DNA from: Seriola aureovittata
Taxonomy: Eukaryota > Chordata > Actinopteri > Carangiformes > Carangidae
Direction: 5' to 3'
Assembly: GCF_021018895.1 (NCBI RefSeq)
Contig: NC_079379.1
Location: 21,694,276 to 21,758,275, forward strand
Length of the DNA stretch: 64,000 nt
Of this stretch, positions 23,851-37,498 are shown in pieces; positions within the stretch are counted from its first letter, which is position 1, and every line of letters starts with the position of its first letter. The notes beneath the pieces are model-generated. The model was not told the DNA's origin and did not search any database. It was given only the letters and a program-made list of their open reading frames with translations. The translations under genes were made by a program, and so were the position numbers.

Positions 23851-25529
23851 AAAAAAACAGAGAAGCAAATGTTTGAAATGTTTTGAGCGGTAACTTTTTC
23901 TTGCTAACAATAGCTGAGCACAATGAGTGAGCGCTGTTTGACAAACTCTTATTGTCTCAGTGAAGTTGTTAGGAAAATTTCCATTTGTGTAAAGGTCAAA
24001 GAGACAAAACAATAGTGTGAATTAGGAAGCTTCAGAGTTGCTGGTTCATGTTCTTTTTCACTTTATTAAGAGCAGGACTAGTGGTTTCTCATGATAAAGC
24101 TAGCCTGTGTTTAGCCTGATAAGCTAATCTGACACATGCCCTCATCTCACTCTCGGAAAAACACAAGAACCCATACAAAAACCTTTCCTAAATAAAATAC
24201 AGTCTGATATTAGAAAAATTATTATTCAAATCACAAACTGACTGATGAAAGAATTTCAGTTCCAGCGTTTAGTGCTTGCTGCAGTTCGACCTTAAGGAGT
24301 CTGTAGCTCAGAGAGAAGCGAACTACCTTTGACAGTGTTGATGAAACCATATTTTAATCTTAAATCCTGGAGAGATATTTTAATACAAAGTGAGAATTAA
24401 ATGATTCTTGCCTGTTGCTGCAAACAAGAGACTGAAGTTGATTCATGACGAAACCAAAATAGACGAGGGGGGGAAAAAAAAAGAAGGGAGCACACATTCC
24501 TAAGTGGCTGAAGAATTCTTTGATATGGCTGTAAACATGCCGTCCTTGTTTCCATTCCACTCCCACTTCTCCATGATATCCTCTGCAGAGTGGCTTATTA
24601 GCATGATGCTAATGAGGTGTGTAGGTGCAGGTTTTGTTTTGTTGTTGTGGAGGTCTGACACCGGCTCTACTGAGAGGGCCCCTCTCATTAGACCACACCG
24701 CTGTCAGACAGCCTCGCTAACCTCCCGCAACAGCGGGTGTGTGTTCATGAAAGGTCAGATGTCGGCTAATATCAGCGGAAAGACTCCGTGACATGATGGT
24801 TTCAGTGGAACCCCGGCGCCCGTGTGGTTTGGTGGTGCATGTGGGAGGGAGAGGGTTGCGTTTGTGTTACAGCTCTGATCCTCCAAACTCACAAGAAGTT
24901 CCCTTTTTTTTTTTTTTTTTTTAGAGCCGTGAGATCGATGTTCGGTATTCAGAAGATAATCTGAGATGAGATGAGTGATTAATGATTATTTATTTGGTGA
25001 CAATGTGAGAAAAACCACCATTGGTGACACTGCTTCAGCTGCCTGGGTTGGTTGGTGACAATACAGTTGAGTGCATGTATAAATACACAAACTGTGTGTG
25101 TTTTCTCTTTTTCTTTTACACCCATTCCCTGACATCCCTCTCCCATCTTATTTCCAAATATTAACAGTTGAGACAGTGGGGGGGGGGGGTTGAGTTCCTC
25201 CACTGCTTTCTGCTTCGCATCATTACATCCAATCTAAATCCTCGTCTATTAATCCAACCACACACAGAAACTCTCACTCCCAGCATGCTCACCCCTGTCA
25301 GCTCCAAAATGGGCTTCAGATGTAATCCATTTTTACTAGATTTTTTGCTGGTTTCACGTGCTGTTAAACTGCACTGCTTCAAAGGGAGCTTCTTCACTGT
25401 TTTATTTACACTGCATCTATCTTAACTACCACAATACAGGTTTCAGCTTAATTTGGAATTTGATCAGTTACATTTTTATTTAGATTTTAAACGGTTATAA
25501 TGAAGCTTTTATGCACTGCAAAACAACAC

Positions 25530-25690
25530 GGCTCTAATCAGTTTCATCTTTGAGTCCAAGCGAATGTTTGGGCCAAATCTGAAGACATTCCTTCAAGGCG
25601 TTACTGAGATATGTTGTTGACAAGAATGGCATGTATGAACGTATGGACAACCTGAAAACATAATGCCGGGGACCTTAAAAAAAGAAGAGC
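25530..25690 (+). repeat. dispersed teleost repeat fragment ('ggcgttactgagatat')
   Basis: 'catctttgagtccaagcgaa', 'gggccaaatctgaagacatt', 'cttcaaggcgttactgagat' and 'ggacaacctgaaaacataat' occur in the order of a common teleost dispersed sequence. No coding content. Confidence 0.45.
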
Positions 25691-25974
25691 TCCTAGTTCA
25701 TGTTTTTAACTTCATTGTTGGATTTGTTGCATGATCACCACTGGACCATGTCTCGAACTGTAAATCAGATATCAGTTCACTCACTTTGTACGTGACATCT
25801 GAAAAACCAGCAGGGCTTAAAGGAGAAGACCACTTGCTCTTTCCGAATCCTCTGCTCTTTCTTGGCACTGTATCTAAGCCATTACGAGGATCCTAACGGC
25901 TATGTGGACATAAAAACTTGTTCTTCTGGATGGATTTAATATTCTTCTTTGAACAAGACTAAGAGAAAACCAAA

Positions 25975-26110
25975 GACCGTGAATGTTTACACAGCGACCC
26001 ATCCAACACACATCAAATGTCAACCTCATGGTGGCACTAGAGGAAGAGTCAGGAGATAACCAAAGTTACTTGGCTTCATCCTCTGAGGACCATGAATGTC
26101 TATACAAACA
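25975..26110 (+). repeat. fragment of the 10155/10945 repeat family
   Basis: 'tgtcaacctcatggtggcac', 'tagaggaagagtcaggagat' and 'tcatcctctgaggaccatga' are forward-orientation matches to the blocks seen inverted at 10945-11260. Confidence 0.55.
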
Positions 26111-28806
26111 CCATCATCACTTGAGCCACACTGCTTAATTTATTAAAAAATAATTAGCTAAAGGAAAACTGTATGCACGTAGCTCTGAGTATGCAGCCAC
26201 TTCTCTCATTCAATATTACTTACCAATTACATAATCGCTATGGCTGCATCTGAACTCTACGGCAATCACTAGCATCTCACCTTGCCAACCGCCTGAGGGT
26301 TTGAGGCTTTATCCTTCAGAGCTCTCAGTAAACTTCCTCTTTCAGTCCTGTTGTTTTAAGTGGTTACCCTGGAAGGGTTCAGAGCCGAGCCAAATATAAA
26401 AGGGGGTCACAAACCGATTGGGAGGGAGATGTAAGTGAGAGGGCTCTCCAGCTTGAGAGACAAAATAAGTGAAACAAAAAGACTTCCAGAAGCAGGTTTG
26501 CTTGGTAATTGAAAGTTCTCCCATTATTTTCTTTCATATATTTGACACAGTGTGAGTGCAGAAATAATGGGATTTTATGAGACACCTCATTTAAATGTGC
26601 TCATTACTGGAGCTCTCATTGGCTGGTGAAGTAGAAGATGTAACTTGCCACTTAAAAAGAAAAGTTGCTAACAATGCACTTGCAAGTGTCGGGGAAGGAA
26701 CTTTGGGTTGTAATTTTTGGGGTGACGGAGGTTATACAAGTACAGACACGTTGGCTCGTCCGGTGGTTGTGAAATGTTGACAAGATGAATGATCATGATC
26801 TGAGCCCTGAGAGAGAACTTTAAATCAAGCTGCTGTCCATGACACAAGAGGCCAGGTGGGCCTCACCTGTCAGGTCATAATCATCAGCTGGAGTTCTAGC
26901 TGTTTATGCAACTACTCTTCGAAATGGATGAAAATTAGGATTGATTTATTTGTCATTCACATTTTACACTATCTCCAGATGCTTTGGGAAATTTAACTAA
27001 ATTATGTTCCTCAGCAATGCCAGAAACGTCAGCTATGAGGGTGCAAAAGGTAAAAATCAGTCATTACAAACCCAGATGTTGAGACCATTACTTTGAGATG
27101 TTATCATCTCTGTCTCCTCTGCAACTATAATCGTATTAAGGATGTCAAGATGAAAAACTACTGAGTGCCTGCTGGTGAGCAAACAGTCCGCAGTCACCCT
27201 GCTACAACACATCATAGATGCATAAGTGATATAAAACTAATAGACTGACAAACAAGTCAGGAAAACTGCATCTGCTTGAAGCCGAGAGATGCATTTCTAT
27301 GAAATTCACTGTTTGAGTCCAAACAGCTATAATGCGGCCCAAGGGATCGTTCAGAGGGGCCAGGCTGGGGAAAGATTTTACAGAAACGGCCAGGCTACAG
27401 TTTAATCTTGTGATGCAGCGTAACTATCCCTGCTGATAAAGAAGCCAACAGCCAGAACTCTACCCAAGGCATCCCAATCTGGAGCTGGTGAGGAGGGAGG
27501 CAGAGAAAAATGAAGAGAGGAGAAAGCTCTGTTAAAAAAAAAAAAAAAAGCAGTGACTTCAAATGCTTCTGACGGCTCTGCTTACATCAAGAAGGAAAAG
27601 AGGGGCAGAGGGAGAGAGGGAGTGGAAAGGCAAATGGAGCAAATAAAGTGTGAAAAAGGAGGAAACGGAGCAAAGAAGACAGAAGAGGGAGGTAATGAAC
27701 TAAATAATGAACTACACTTTTAGGACTCGGACCAAATCTTCTTGGTTTTCGGTAAATTTACACCAGTGAAGGAGGTTAACATCCAGAGGTCTCAGCCTGA
27801 GAAAACTCCCTCAAATAAAGACCTGATAACGGACCAGGACTGAGATAGATGTGGTAGCCTCACACACTCGCTCTATCGTTTCCATCCATGTAGGTCAATT
27901 AGTTACAGAAGCAGCTACAGTCTCTGTGTCAGCCAGCTGGAACTTATTCTGCATAATGGATCTTTACTGTTAAAGAGTTATTGCTTTAAAGAAGGACAGG
28001 AGGGATACTACTCCGCAATGCTGGTCACCTCTATCCTGTTTCATCCGGCTCCATTCTTCCCCATAATCCCATATCATTCACAGCAGATGTGTCAAATGCA
28101 GATGTCTAGATATACATTCCCGTCCGCTGTGGATTCAACAGCCGCATATGCGGCGAGCTGATAAGCAGTGCAGTGAAATGATTGTTTTTTACACAGACAT
28201 TATCTTCCTCTGCCCCTCGTTATATTAGCTTAGTATTAAAATTGACGAACAGAGGAGGATGAAAGGACGAGCCTCGTTGTGGGGGTGGGGACGGCTCTGT
28301 GAGGGACGTGTCAGTTTTGCTTAGCTGTGCTTCAGAAACATCTGACTTTTCAAACAGTGTTGCAAGGGACTGAGAAACACAGAGACGCAAGACAAGTGCA
28401 TCTACAGGCGCTCACACGAACACTAAGTAGGTTTTTTTTTGTTTGTTTTTTGAGGCTGCATGCTTTTAAGTCTCACTCATGAAAAATACATGTTGACAGA
28501 GATTTCAGGCAGGGTGCACACACAGTGCAGATGTTCAGTGTTTGGGAGTTAAATTGTTCAGAACTGCCGTGAAGTGTCACCTGACAAATCAGAGAGGGTT
28601 AGGTGTCTCGACACTTCTAGTGCTACAAAAGCCAAAACAAAGTGATGACAGGATTTTCTGAACATGTTCAGTGCATGTAATTAATGTTTTTTTTTTTTTT
28701 AGCAGCTCTGGCTTCCTATTTGGACATGCAAGTGAGGCTGGTGAATTCATTACTTTGTCTAAATGATATAGTTTTGAGTAAGTGCAGGTGCAGGGGATGG
28801 AAAAGA

Positions 28807-29165
28807 CACATTTACATTACATTAACTCATTTGGCAGACGCTTTTATCCGAAGCGACTTAGAAGTGAGGGACATCACTAAAGTTTCAGTGCAGTGGGAGA
28901 CCTTGGTGAAAGTATTAAGTACTACATCTATTTAATTAGTGCAAGGAGATCAAGTAAAGAAGTGCGCCATGGTAAGTGCTGGTGAGACATGTTAGGGTGT
29001 TGGAGGTGTTAGGAGAGGAGGTTCTCTTGGCAGAGAAATTAGTCTTCAAGAGATTCTTGAAGACAGAGATGGACGCCCCGGTTCTGATAGCATTCAGTAG
29101 CTTGTTCCACCATCGGGGGAACCACAGACGAGAACAATCTGGACTGGGATTGCCTTGTGTGCTTC
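28807..29165 (+). repeat. dispersed teleost repeat with 'ttggcagacgcttttatccg' motif
   Basis: The left part 'acatttacattacattaact', 'catttggcagacgctttt' and 'atccgaagcgactta' is a very widespread teleost interspersed sequence. The right part ('gagattcttgaagacagaga', 'cagtagcttgttccaccatc') is the portion usually found with it. Family assignment (SINE/LINE tail or DNA transposon) cannot be made here. Confidence 0.6.
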
Positions 29166-30230
29166 TCTAAAAAGCTATTTAGCTGTGTTGTTTCCCTGGC
29201 ATCTGATTCTTTTCTCTTTTTGGACTGGCATCACTGTCTGCATCGCCAAATTACAGCAGCACCAGTTGAGCTAAACCGGCTGTAAACACAACATTAACAT
29301 ATGCTCATACTATGAAGTTGTCATGATGGACGTGTTTGCAAACAAACACATGCACACATCCAGCAGGGTACAGAGCATTAGTGTTCACTTATGATCTGCC
29401 CCCAGAGAAATAGAAGTGCAGTATTGCCTCTCCTTGCAGCCCTGTTTTTGGTCTCCACCAACTCCTGAGAGAAATATCTGTCTCTTTAGCTGCTAATGTT
29501 CATCACCCGAGTCACTAACTTTGACTTCCTGTCATTGGGGCACTAGGCAGGTATCTAAGCTCCTCTTCTTTTGAAAACAGCCCCCCTCCGCAGCATCTGG
29601 GAATGACGTTGATGACAGCAGTGAGATTCACTCGAAAACAGAAAATACAAAAACCAACCACAACAATGAGCTGAAAAACGCCAAAGTGCTCATTAAAGCT
29701 GCGGGGAAGTGCAGACTCTGGTGACAGTTCCCTGTGGGTTGGTGCGGCTTTAAAAATGTTTGACGTGTTGCTGGTTTTGAGGAAAACATACATATAATTT
29801 TTTTTTTTTTTTTTAAATGCTCTGATTGATGTCGGCTGCAACATGTGGCTCATAAAGGAATAATAGAAAAGTCTGTCCCATGCAACTTTAATGGTCTTAG
29901 CTATTTTTCATATGTGTGGCTTCAGCTCTTGAGGCTTGTATTGAATTTAATGGCTGGAACTTTATTGACTACAAATAGTTTCCTGTTTTTTAGCACAATG
30001 TGTGCGTTACAATTTGTAATATGGATGTCACGCACTTTTGATACACTGTCCCCTAGACAGAAATATAGTGCTATTTTCCTTCACAAAGTGTAATTAGACT
30101 GTAGCTACGTAGACGCTGACTGTGTTGTCCCATAGCAACAAGTGTGACAAAGGTGTGATGCAGCGTGTCAACTGTGTGATTCACTGCCACTGTCATTTAT
30201 ATCTCCCCAGTCACCAATGCCTGCATCAAA

Positions 30231-30260
30231 CCCCCCCCCCCCCCCCCCCATCCCCCCCCC
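30231..30260. repeat. C-rich homopolymer pair (C19, C9)
   Basis: C19 at 30231-30249 and C9 at 30252-30260 are separated by AT. Another C7 lies at 30301. Likely variable in length. Confidence 0.9.
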
Positions 30261-31489
30261 ATCTCTGGCTCAGCCACAGGCAGTAAAATCAGATTAAAGC
30301 CCCCCCCAGGCTTCCTTTCATATGACTTACGTCTTTTCTCTGTCTGCTTATTGGCAGCACCAGCTTTGACAAGGCTGTCGGGATCTTTTCACAGAAGCTC
30401 GACACAGAATTGGACCCAGAGCTCTGGACAACTGCACTTGGTTCAAGCAGTACAGGAAAAAAAAAAGAAAAAGAAAGTATGTCTCCTTACTTTTTACTGG
30501 TTGGCAGGGGGAGAAATTAGTTAAAGACATTCAGGCTGTAAGAAAAGGCTCGTAACAGTCAGGTTGCCAGTAAACAACCATAAAATGTCCAGCAGTCCTT
30601 GAGAAAGGACAGAGAACTCTTAAAAGACGAACTCACTGGACTGGGGTGGTTGGGGCCTTATTTAAAGGAGCTTCTTGTTGGACCAGTTCCAAAGCTACTT
30701 AATTCATTTATAAGCTCAGTGTGTCCCTGCTCATGAAATATTTGAGTTTTCGCTTTGGGGTTTTCTGTCTCTACACTCTACCAGAGCTATGCACACACCC
30801 GTTTTGCCCCCGCTGTCTGCTTTATCTCTCGTATCTCCCAAATATTAAAGCCTACTCAAGCGAGCTGAATATGACAAGTGACACATGCGAGCTAGGCTGA
30901 GGAATGACATTCAAAATAGTAAAGTGAAAAATTTAACGCCTCCATCTGAAGCTCAGGCAGCTCTGACAAATTTTTGCATGAGCACCCTTAGTGGCGATAG
31001 AAGCTCTGACCCCTGGCAGTGTGAATGTCACAGTGGATAATCAATGCGTATCAACAAAAACAGCACGCTTCACCTGATTTATATGTTTGTTCTTTCACTG
31101 GGGAGTGACTCACTGTTCATATGTTCAGTCTGGTCACATGGAAAAGTGCAAAGTTAATCTTTAATCGATATACATAGCAAGAGTGAAGAGACCAGTCGCC
31201 AAAACACTGGAGAATGTGTCTGCTGGGAGAAAGATGGGCATGTTGGAAGGAGTCTGTCGATGTACTTTGTAACTGAAATGTTCAAAAGGGCAGACTAGTG
31301 ATTCAGTCTTACTCTTGGAAATAGCTGTAAGATTTACAAATGACATATAAATAAAAAAAAAAAAAAAACGTTAAAACTAAAGCAGAAAAACCTGATACCC
31401 TGACGTGTCATCTCAAATATGGGTGACATTCCAGACACACTGGATCCTACATTTCCCATAACGCAACAGCTTTTTGATGAGTAAAATAA

Positions 31490-31975
31490 GTAGACTGCTG
31501 CTTTAAAACAATAGTTTTAGAATATAATTAGTAATTATAATTATATAATTTGTAGTAGAAGTAGAATATAATTTCTTCTTTTTTTTTTTTACCTAGAGTG
31601 TGTGTGTGAAGATATAGCAGGTAAAAAATTGGCATAGCTTAGCATTAAGACCCAAAACAAGGGGAAACAGTTTGGCTGGCTCTGGCCAATGATGCCCAAA
31701 TGCACTTGTCAGCACCTTTAAAGCTCAAGTTAGATGTTCATCTAACCCATACAAAAGTGTAAAAACAAATATTTGGGGTTTTAGGGAAGGTCATGTGCCA
31801 GACTACTTCTCGGTCAGGAGCTGATGGCGTGAGGCTGAGAGAGCCAAGCTAGCTGCTTCCCCCTGCGACTTGTCTTCTAGCTCTTCACATTTAAAAGACA
31901 AACTCGAGAGTGGTATCAAAGTTCTTGCTTAACTCTCTGCAAGAAAGCAAATAAACGTATTTCCCCAAAATGTTT
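31490..31975 (+). mobile_element. degraded long MITE copy of the AAAGGAATAGTTC family
   Basis: 'gcttagcattaagacccaaa', 'aggggaaacagtttggctgg', 'atttggggttttagggaagg', 'tcatgtgccagactacttct' and 'gagagtggtatcaaagttct' follow the family order. The ends (tgctttaaaacaatagtttt and ttccccaaaatgtttgcatt) are decayed. This is the fullest interior of the family in the window. Confidence 0.6.
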
Positions 31976-33504
31976 GCATTGATTGAGAACCCAATCAACT
32001 CCTTACAGAAACCTATATCATGGCGGTGCGGCACATGGGAAGATAAAAAAAACATATTTACTTTCTCTTTGATGTTTTCACTGAGTTCAAACAGTGAGTC
32101 TGAGGTAAGTTAGATGTTGATTTACAGCTTTAATACCAGCATCTGCTCCACTGAACCCTGTCTGAGGCAGGATACCTGCTGAGGCATAAACCTCTGATGG
32201 ATGTCGTTTGATTGGACATGAAACAGAATTTTAAACCTCTCATCTTCCAGGAGTTGAAATAAGAACTGCAGAGGTGGGCAGATACCTAAAGTTTACATTA
32301 ATGGAGCTAATGAAAAAGAGGTAACTACTGAGTGCGAGTAGCAAAAATATTAGTGTTCACGATGAAATTTGGCTTGGAGGGAAAATGTTTTTGAATTTTA
32401 AAATAAAGCTGCACTACACCTCTTAAACCGTGACTACTTTTATACTCCCACCTTCACACTCTCCATGTTCTCCTCATCAGGCCATGCAGTGGGTGGAGAG
32501 CACCGAGCAGTGTCTATGCTCAAAGCATTTCCTCCCAAGCAGACTAATTGCCCCAGTGTGACGAGGTGGTATCTAATGAGCCACTCTTCTCTTCATGCCT
32601 CCATTGTTGGCAGCTGTCTAATGACAAACGGAGTACTAGTCTCTTTCTCAATATTTAGCCCTACGCAGAAACTACACAGATTATTGTGGCTTCACTTCAC
32701 TGATGACTGACTTGAATTTTGTTATTTGACCCCATCATGTTCTTTTTCCTTTCAACAGCTGAAAAAATGCCTTCAATGTGAGGTCATGTCGACCTTCTGG
32801 TGCAGCTGCAACTGAGTTTAACAGATTTTTCAAGTGACTAAGGCAACGACCACACTACTGCGTTTACTCCCCGCGTCCACACTACTTCAGGCAATTACGT
32901 AGACGCCCACGGTCACTTCTTGTTTGGGTCTTATCAGCCTCGACTACAAGGGTAAAAACAACACCAATAACGAATTACAAGCGTTGCTGATATTATTGTC
33001 TTTGCTGGCAGATGTTGTACAATTAAATTCTGCATGTTAACGCTACAACTGCCCTCTGCTGTTCCTCGTTTGTAGTATTTTTTTTTGCAGCTAATGAACT
33101 CCAGGGAAGACAATGAGACAATTTGCTCAAAAGACTTCTTCACACCATCGACTCCTGTTTCATATCGTTGTGCTAGCCACTGCTTTCTTGTGCAGCAGTT
33201 AATACGCCGAGGTTAAGCTAATAAGCTACGATTGATTCCTCCATTTTGGACTCTTGGGCTCTCCCATGAAAGTTCAGCACTGACAAGAAACCTTGCAACT
33301 GGTCAATGACGCAAATTTGTGGGTCAAAGTTCACCAAAGTTCAACCTGCACATTTCATTATTCTTATTGGTACCTAAAAACAACAGTCCCACACAAAAGC
33401 AGCCTCCTTGTGTTGCTTTTACACAATGCTATTTTCAGTCCTTTTTTGTCTTTGTGGACTTTGTGGATCGCTGGCGCGCAGAACAACACTGCTAAGAATT
33501 TGGG

Positions 33505-33640
33505 GTATGTCTGTGAAGACTCTCAGTCATCCCAGTCATGGTATATCTAGGCCAGAGAATCCGCACCAGTCAGTACGAAGCCTTTTGGATGACAGATAAA
33601 ACATCTTCATGAACCTAAAACAAGTTGCCTTTGACATGCG
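33505..33640 (+). repeat. dispersed teleost repeat fragment ('gtgaagactctcagtcatcc')
   Basis: 'tctgtgaagactctcagtca', 'acgaagccttttggatgaca', 'gataaaacatcttcatga' and 'acctaaaacaagttgcc' match a very common teleost sequence normally written with 'ttggatgagaggcgaaacgt'. Short and decayed. Confidence 0.45.
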
Positions 33641-35394
33641 TCTTTGGCTTATGTATCTTTGAGCTCTTGCAAAGTTACTGTCACTATTGCGCTTTCCACA
33701 TACCCATTAAATGTACACCTGAAAGTAACAGGTTCCCCGGGGATGTGGATTCTTATTCTGGGTGTAGTGTCAATCATAGAGTAAAAGTATGAGGAAGGTT
33801 ACAGGAAAGCACAGACGATAAAAAATAAATTCAACATTTTACCTCTAAACCCTTCATATCCAACATATATCACAACCTGGTAAAAATCTAACAGTGAATG
33901 AAGATTTAAAATCTATGTACAGTCCTTACAAGTATAGCAAAAGCTATATTTCCTCATGCAGAAAAAGCGTACTGTATACAAGTTTCTGTCAGGAAAATAG
34001 CATTATGCATGTGTGTATGGGTGGTGATGAACAACGGCTATTAACAGGCCAACCTTCCCCTGAGATGCATCTCTTTGCTTCATAGTGAGATCAATCTGAA
34101 CCAAGAGCATAAATAGAAAAACTGCCTGCATCACCAGCTCAGAGCCACGAGCCAGGAGGAAAAAAACAAAAAATAAAACTGGGTCAGATTACTTGCAGTT
34201 TTAGTTTTTTCCTACTTATGCATTCCTTCTTCCTCCTCTTTTCGTGTATGTGAAAAGCCTGAGTAAGCATTCCTGTTCCTCACAGCTTGATGCCTCTCTT
34301 GCACTGTTGAGCTGTGTTTATCAGGGACAGGGAGCACAGGGATCAGTGTGCTGTTTCTCCCTACTGCTCCGCTGAGAAACACATACTGGTGGATTCAGTG
34401 TGCTCACAAGAGGCAGCTGAGCAAGGTGGACTGCTGCCAATGTCTTTTAAATCTGTGTTACATTCATAATCCTCCTTTCCTGCATGAGGCATCTGTCAAA
34501 GCACCTTAGGGATTCAGGTGTCAGGCTTCATTGTCAGGCTAACAGAACACCTGGGTGTCACTTGACACAATGTCCCACGGGCCAGATAGATGGACTGATG
34601 GACTCCACGAGGCGAGACGAGGGTTTTTAGTTTGCCTCTCAAAAACATGTGGACACAATCGTTTACTTAGATTTTTCAGCCAGTCAAGATGACAACCGAT
34701 ATCAAACAATATGTCTGGAGAGTCAATACTGCAGGACGTGTTGCACTGGATCAGAAAAATGCACTGACGCAGTGACAGGCAGGTATCACTGTCGGCTGGA
34801 GAGCCAATATTAGAAGCAGAGAGCCAGATAGCCTCCTGACGAAGGAAGCGCTAATATGGTCAGCTGTGTTAATGGACGGTCGCTCATTATTGTGTTTTAT
34901 CAGATTAATTATAAATATAATTATAATTATCGAGGCAACTGACAATGTGATGGAAGAGCGGGAACAGCTGAGGAGGAGTGTCACATGCAAAAATGATAAA
35001 GGCTGGACCAATATATTTGTTCTGAAGCAAACAATGAAGTCCATTTAAAATAACACTGAACTGATTAAACAGGAGCAGGACTGTCCTTTAAGGATTTCTA
35101 TTGTGTCTGTGTTTTCTAATTTTATCTTGTGCATTAATAAAAATTAAATTTTCATAGTTGATATGATCAGAGTACTTCGGGTCGTTAGTAAGCCCCACAT
35201 GTGTTGTAGATGAGACGAAGCGCTTCACCGTATTCAATAACTACAGTAGCTCATCTGTCGAGGCTCTCAGGCTCGCACTATGGTGGGAAAAGTGGTCCAA
35301 TTAATGCTCAGCTTCAACTGGATCATCAAGGGGAAAGGCGGCATGGTTTAAAATAGGCCTGTAATAGCCATAGAGTGTATACCATTATTATGAT

Positions 35395-35750
35395 ATATTC
35401 ATAATAATATAATATACACACATATATGAAGTATTCATTAACATTTATTGTCCCTATCAAATAAACATATAAATAAAAATAAAGACGGACGTAGCCTCCG
35501 TGACATCATCTATAGGTTTCTGAGGAGCGGTTTCAGAGCTCAGAGTGGGCTGCTTCGCTGTCGCCATCTTGCCAGTGCCTAACTCCGCCCCTAACGCTCA
35601 GCTAATCCAAAAACAGGTGGCGCATACAGGGTTGTAAACATGTTTATTTCTGCTGTAAAGTTGGGAAATTTTAACATGGGAGTCTCTGGGGATTGACTCA
35701 CTTTTGGAGCCAGGACTAGTGGCCATTTGAGGAACTGCACACCCCATTTT
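35395..35750 (+). repeat. dispersed teleost repeat with 'gacgtagcctccgtgacatc' block
   Basis: 'cggacgtagcctccgtgaca', 'tctataggtttctgaggagc', 'ctgtcgccatcttgcc', 'cgctcagctaatccaaaaac' and 'tgggagtctctggggattga' occur in the order of a known dispersed teleost family. It is GC-richer than its surroundings. No ORF. Confidence 0.55.
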
Positions 35751-36334
35751 TCAACCCAGGATGTTACCACTTGGTAACAGTACTATCACATCCAAAAACA
35801 TTTTCTTCTTCTTCTTCCCCAGTATTATCCTGTTGAGGGGAAACACTGTGCACACTCTCACAAACCTCACCTCCTCAACTTCTGTGACAGCTGTTCTCAT
35901 AACGACTTCACCAAACTCTAACTCACCTTTCCAGCAGCAGTTTGTCTGAATACAAACTGTGGGCAGCATGACAGAGAGAAGCAGGATTTGTTCACTGAAA
36001 CATCTCTGCTGGCTGCAGCTGCTGAAGAGTGTTTGTACCTGACAAATCACATAATCATGAGGTGCAGTCTAAGAGAAGCAGCTCTGACTACACATCACAA
36101 AAAAGTAGTAGAGGAGTAGAGCCACTGAAGCCAGATGTGTTTAGATATGAATCAGGTACCGAGGCAGAATAGTTTTAAGTGACAAGCTAAATTCAATTAT
36201 ACTGTTTGTTTCACTCTCACCCTGAATGTCAGACACCGGCATAAATTCCAGACATTTAATTAATCTGTAGCGAGCATCATAATGCCCTGCAGCAGAGGAC
36301 GAATATGAAAGCTTTGCCTTCACACGAGAGAGAG

Positions 36335-36363
36335 AAAAAAAAAAAAAAAAAAAAAAAAAAAAA
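36335..36363. repeat. A29 homopolymer
   Basis: An uninterrupted run of 29 A following GAGAGAG. No retroposed body was recognised immediately upstream, so a retroposition tail is not claimed. Confidence 0.95.
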
Positions 36364-37077
36364 GCAGCTGTGATACAATAAAAAAAGCGACATCTATCAG
36401 TGAACTGAAGAAAACAGCTTTCATAAATGCAAATAGAATAATTTCAGCACATGCTGCAGAGTTGAGGTGCCATTACAGCAGTCTTCAAGGATTCAGCCGA
36501 TCCTTAAAAACAATTACCCACAACAGGGCCCACGGGTGCACAAGTTCTAAGTGGAAAGCTCAGGGAGCCTTATTTTTCCCCTTTACACCCCCCTACATCC
36601 TTTCCATTAGAAAAGCGAACTGAGCGAACTGTTCCAAACACCAGCTACTTAAATTTAATGAACATCACTATGAACCTCTCTTCCTGGCAGTGTTTAAAAG
36701 CAATTTCTTTACATTTAACCCTGTTAATGAGATTTAAGTGCTGCGTGCCTAAACAGCAGCGAGAACCCACGGTGTAGACTATTGAACATGATGAAACTGT
36801 AGCTTCAAACATTCATTTCTTGACTTTTCCCCCACGTGTGAAAAATACAAATATATCCAGACTTTGAAGATTTACATATGACTTGCATATTAATGTACAA
36901 CTGTAATCTCTGTGTTGCAAGTACAAAAGGTAAATCTTGTATAATTCACAGAGAAAATTTAGATGCCACAGCAAAGTCACCAGCAGAAAAATTAGGCAAA
37001 GAAAAAACTTTATTGATGCTTTGCAAAAACCTTTATCAGTGCAAACTGCAAAACACATTCAGAACTGATACAGGTTC

Positions 37078-37498
37078 AAAGGGGATATTTGTAAGTTTTC
37101 TTTGCCGCTAAATGTGGTTTCTTTGTCGGGAGTCGGTGGTGGTGACTGCTGCTTGACTAGAGCTTCGATCGTTGTTGTGTTTACAAGACAAGACGTTATA
37201 ACATGCCGTCTGAGCGGTGCTATGTCTTCAGACTAGACTGAAGGCGACAGTGAGTCGCTACTGGAAAGTGATGAGATGGGCTGGGGCTAGCTGGTTAGCG
37301 TGCTAACCGGTAAGAAGAAAGACATGATGGAGACAAGAGTTAACATTGGTGTTACTTTCCACCTCTGGAGACAGCTCTCAGAGAGTAAAGGAATGAAGTC
37401 TGATGTTGAACTCACAAGGTTTCGTCTAGACTGGTGAGTAAACAGCGGTTAATGCTAACGCTATATAGCAATAGCAAAACTTACAAATAGCTCCTTTA
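37078..37498 (-). mobile_element. MITE-like element, TTAAAGGAGCTATTTGTAA family, copy 2 (inverted)
   Basis: The left end aaaggggatatttgtaagtt and the reverse complement of the right end, taaaggagctatttgtaagt, are inverted repeats. Read on the minus strand the element starts like copy 1 at 14062 (tttgctattgcta-atagc, gttagcattaac-gct). It also shares 'gagctgtctccagaggtg' and 'ggttagcacgctaaccagct'. Length 421 bp. Confidence 0.75.
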
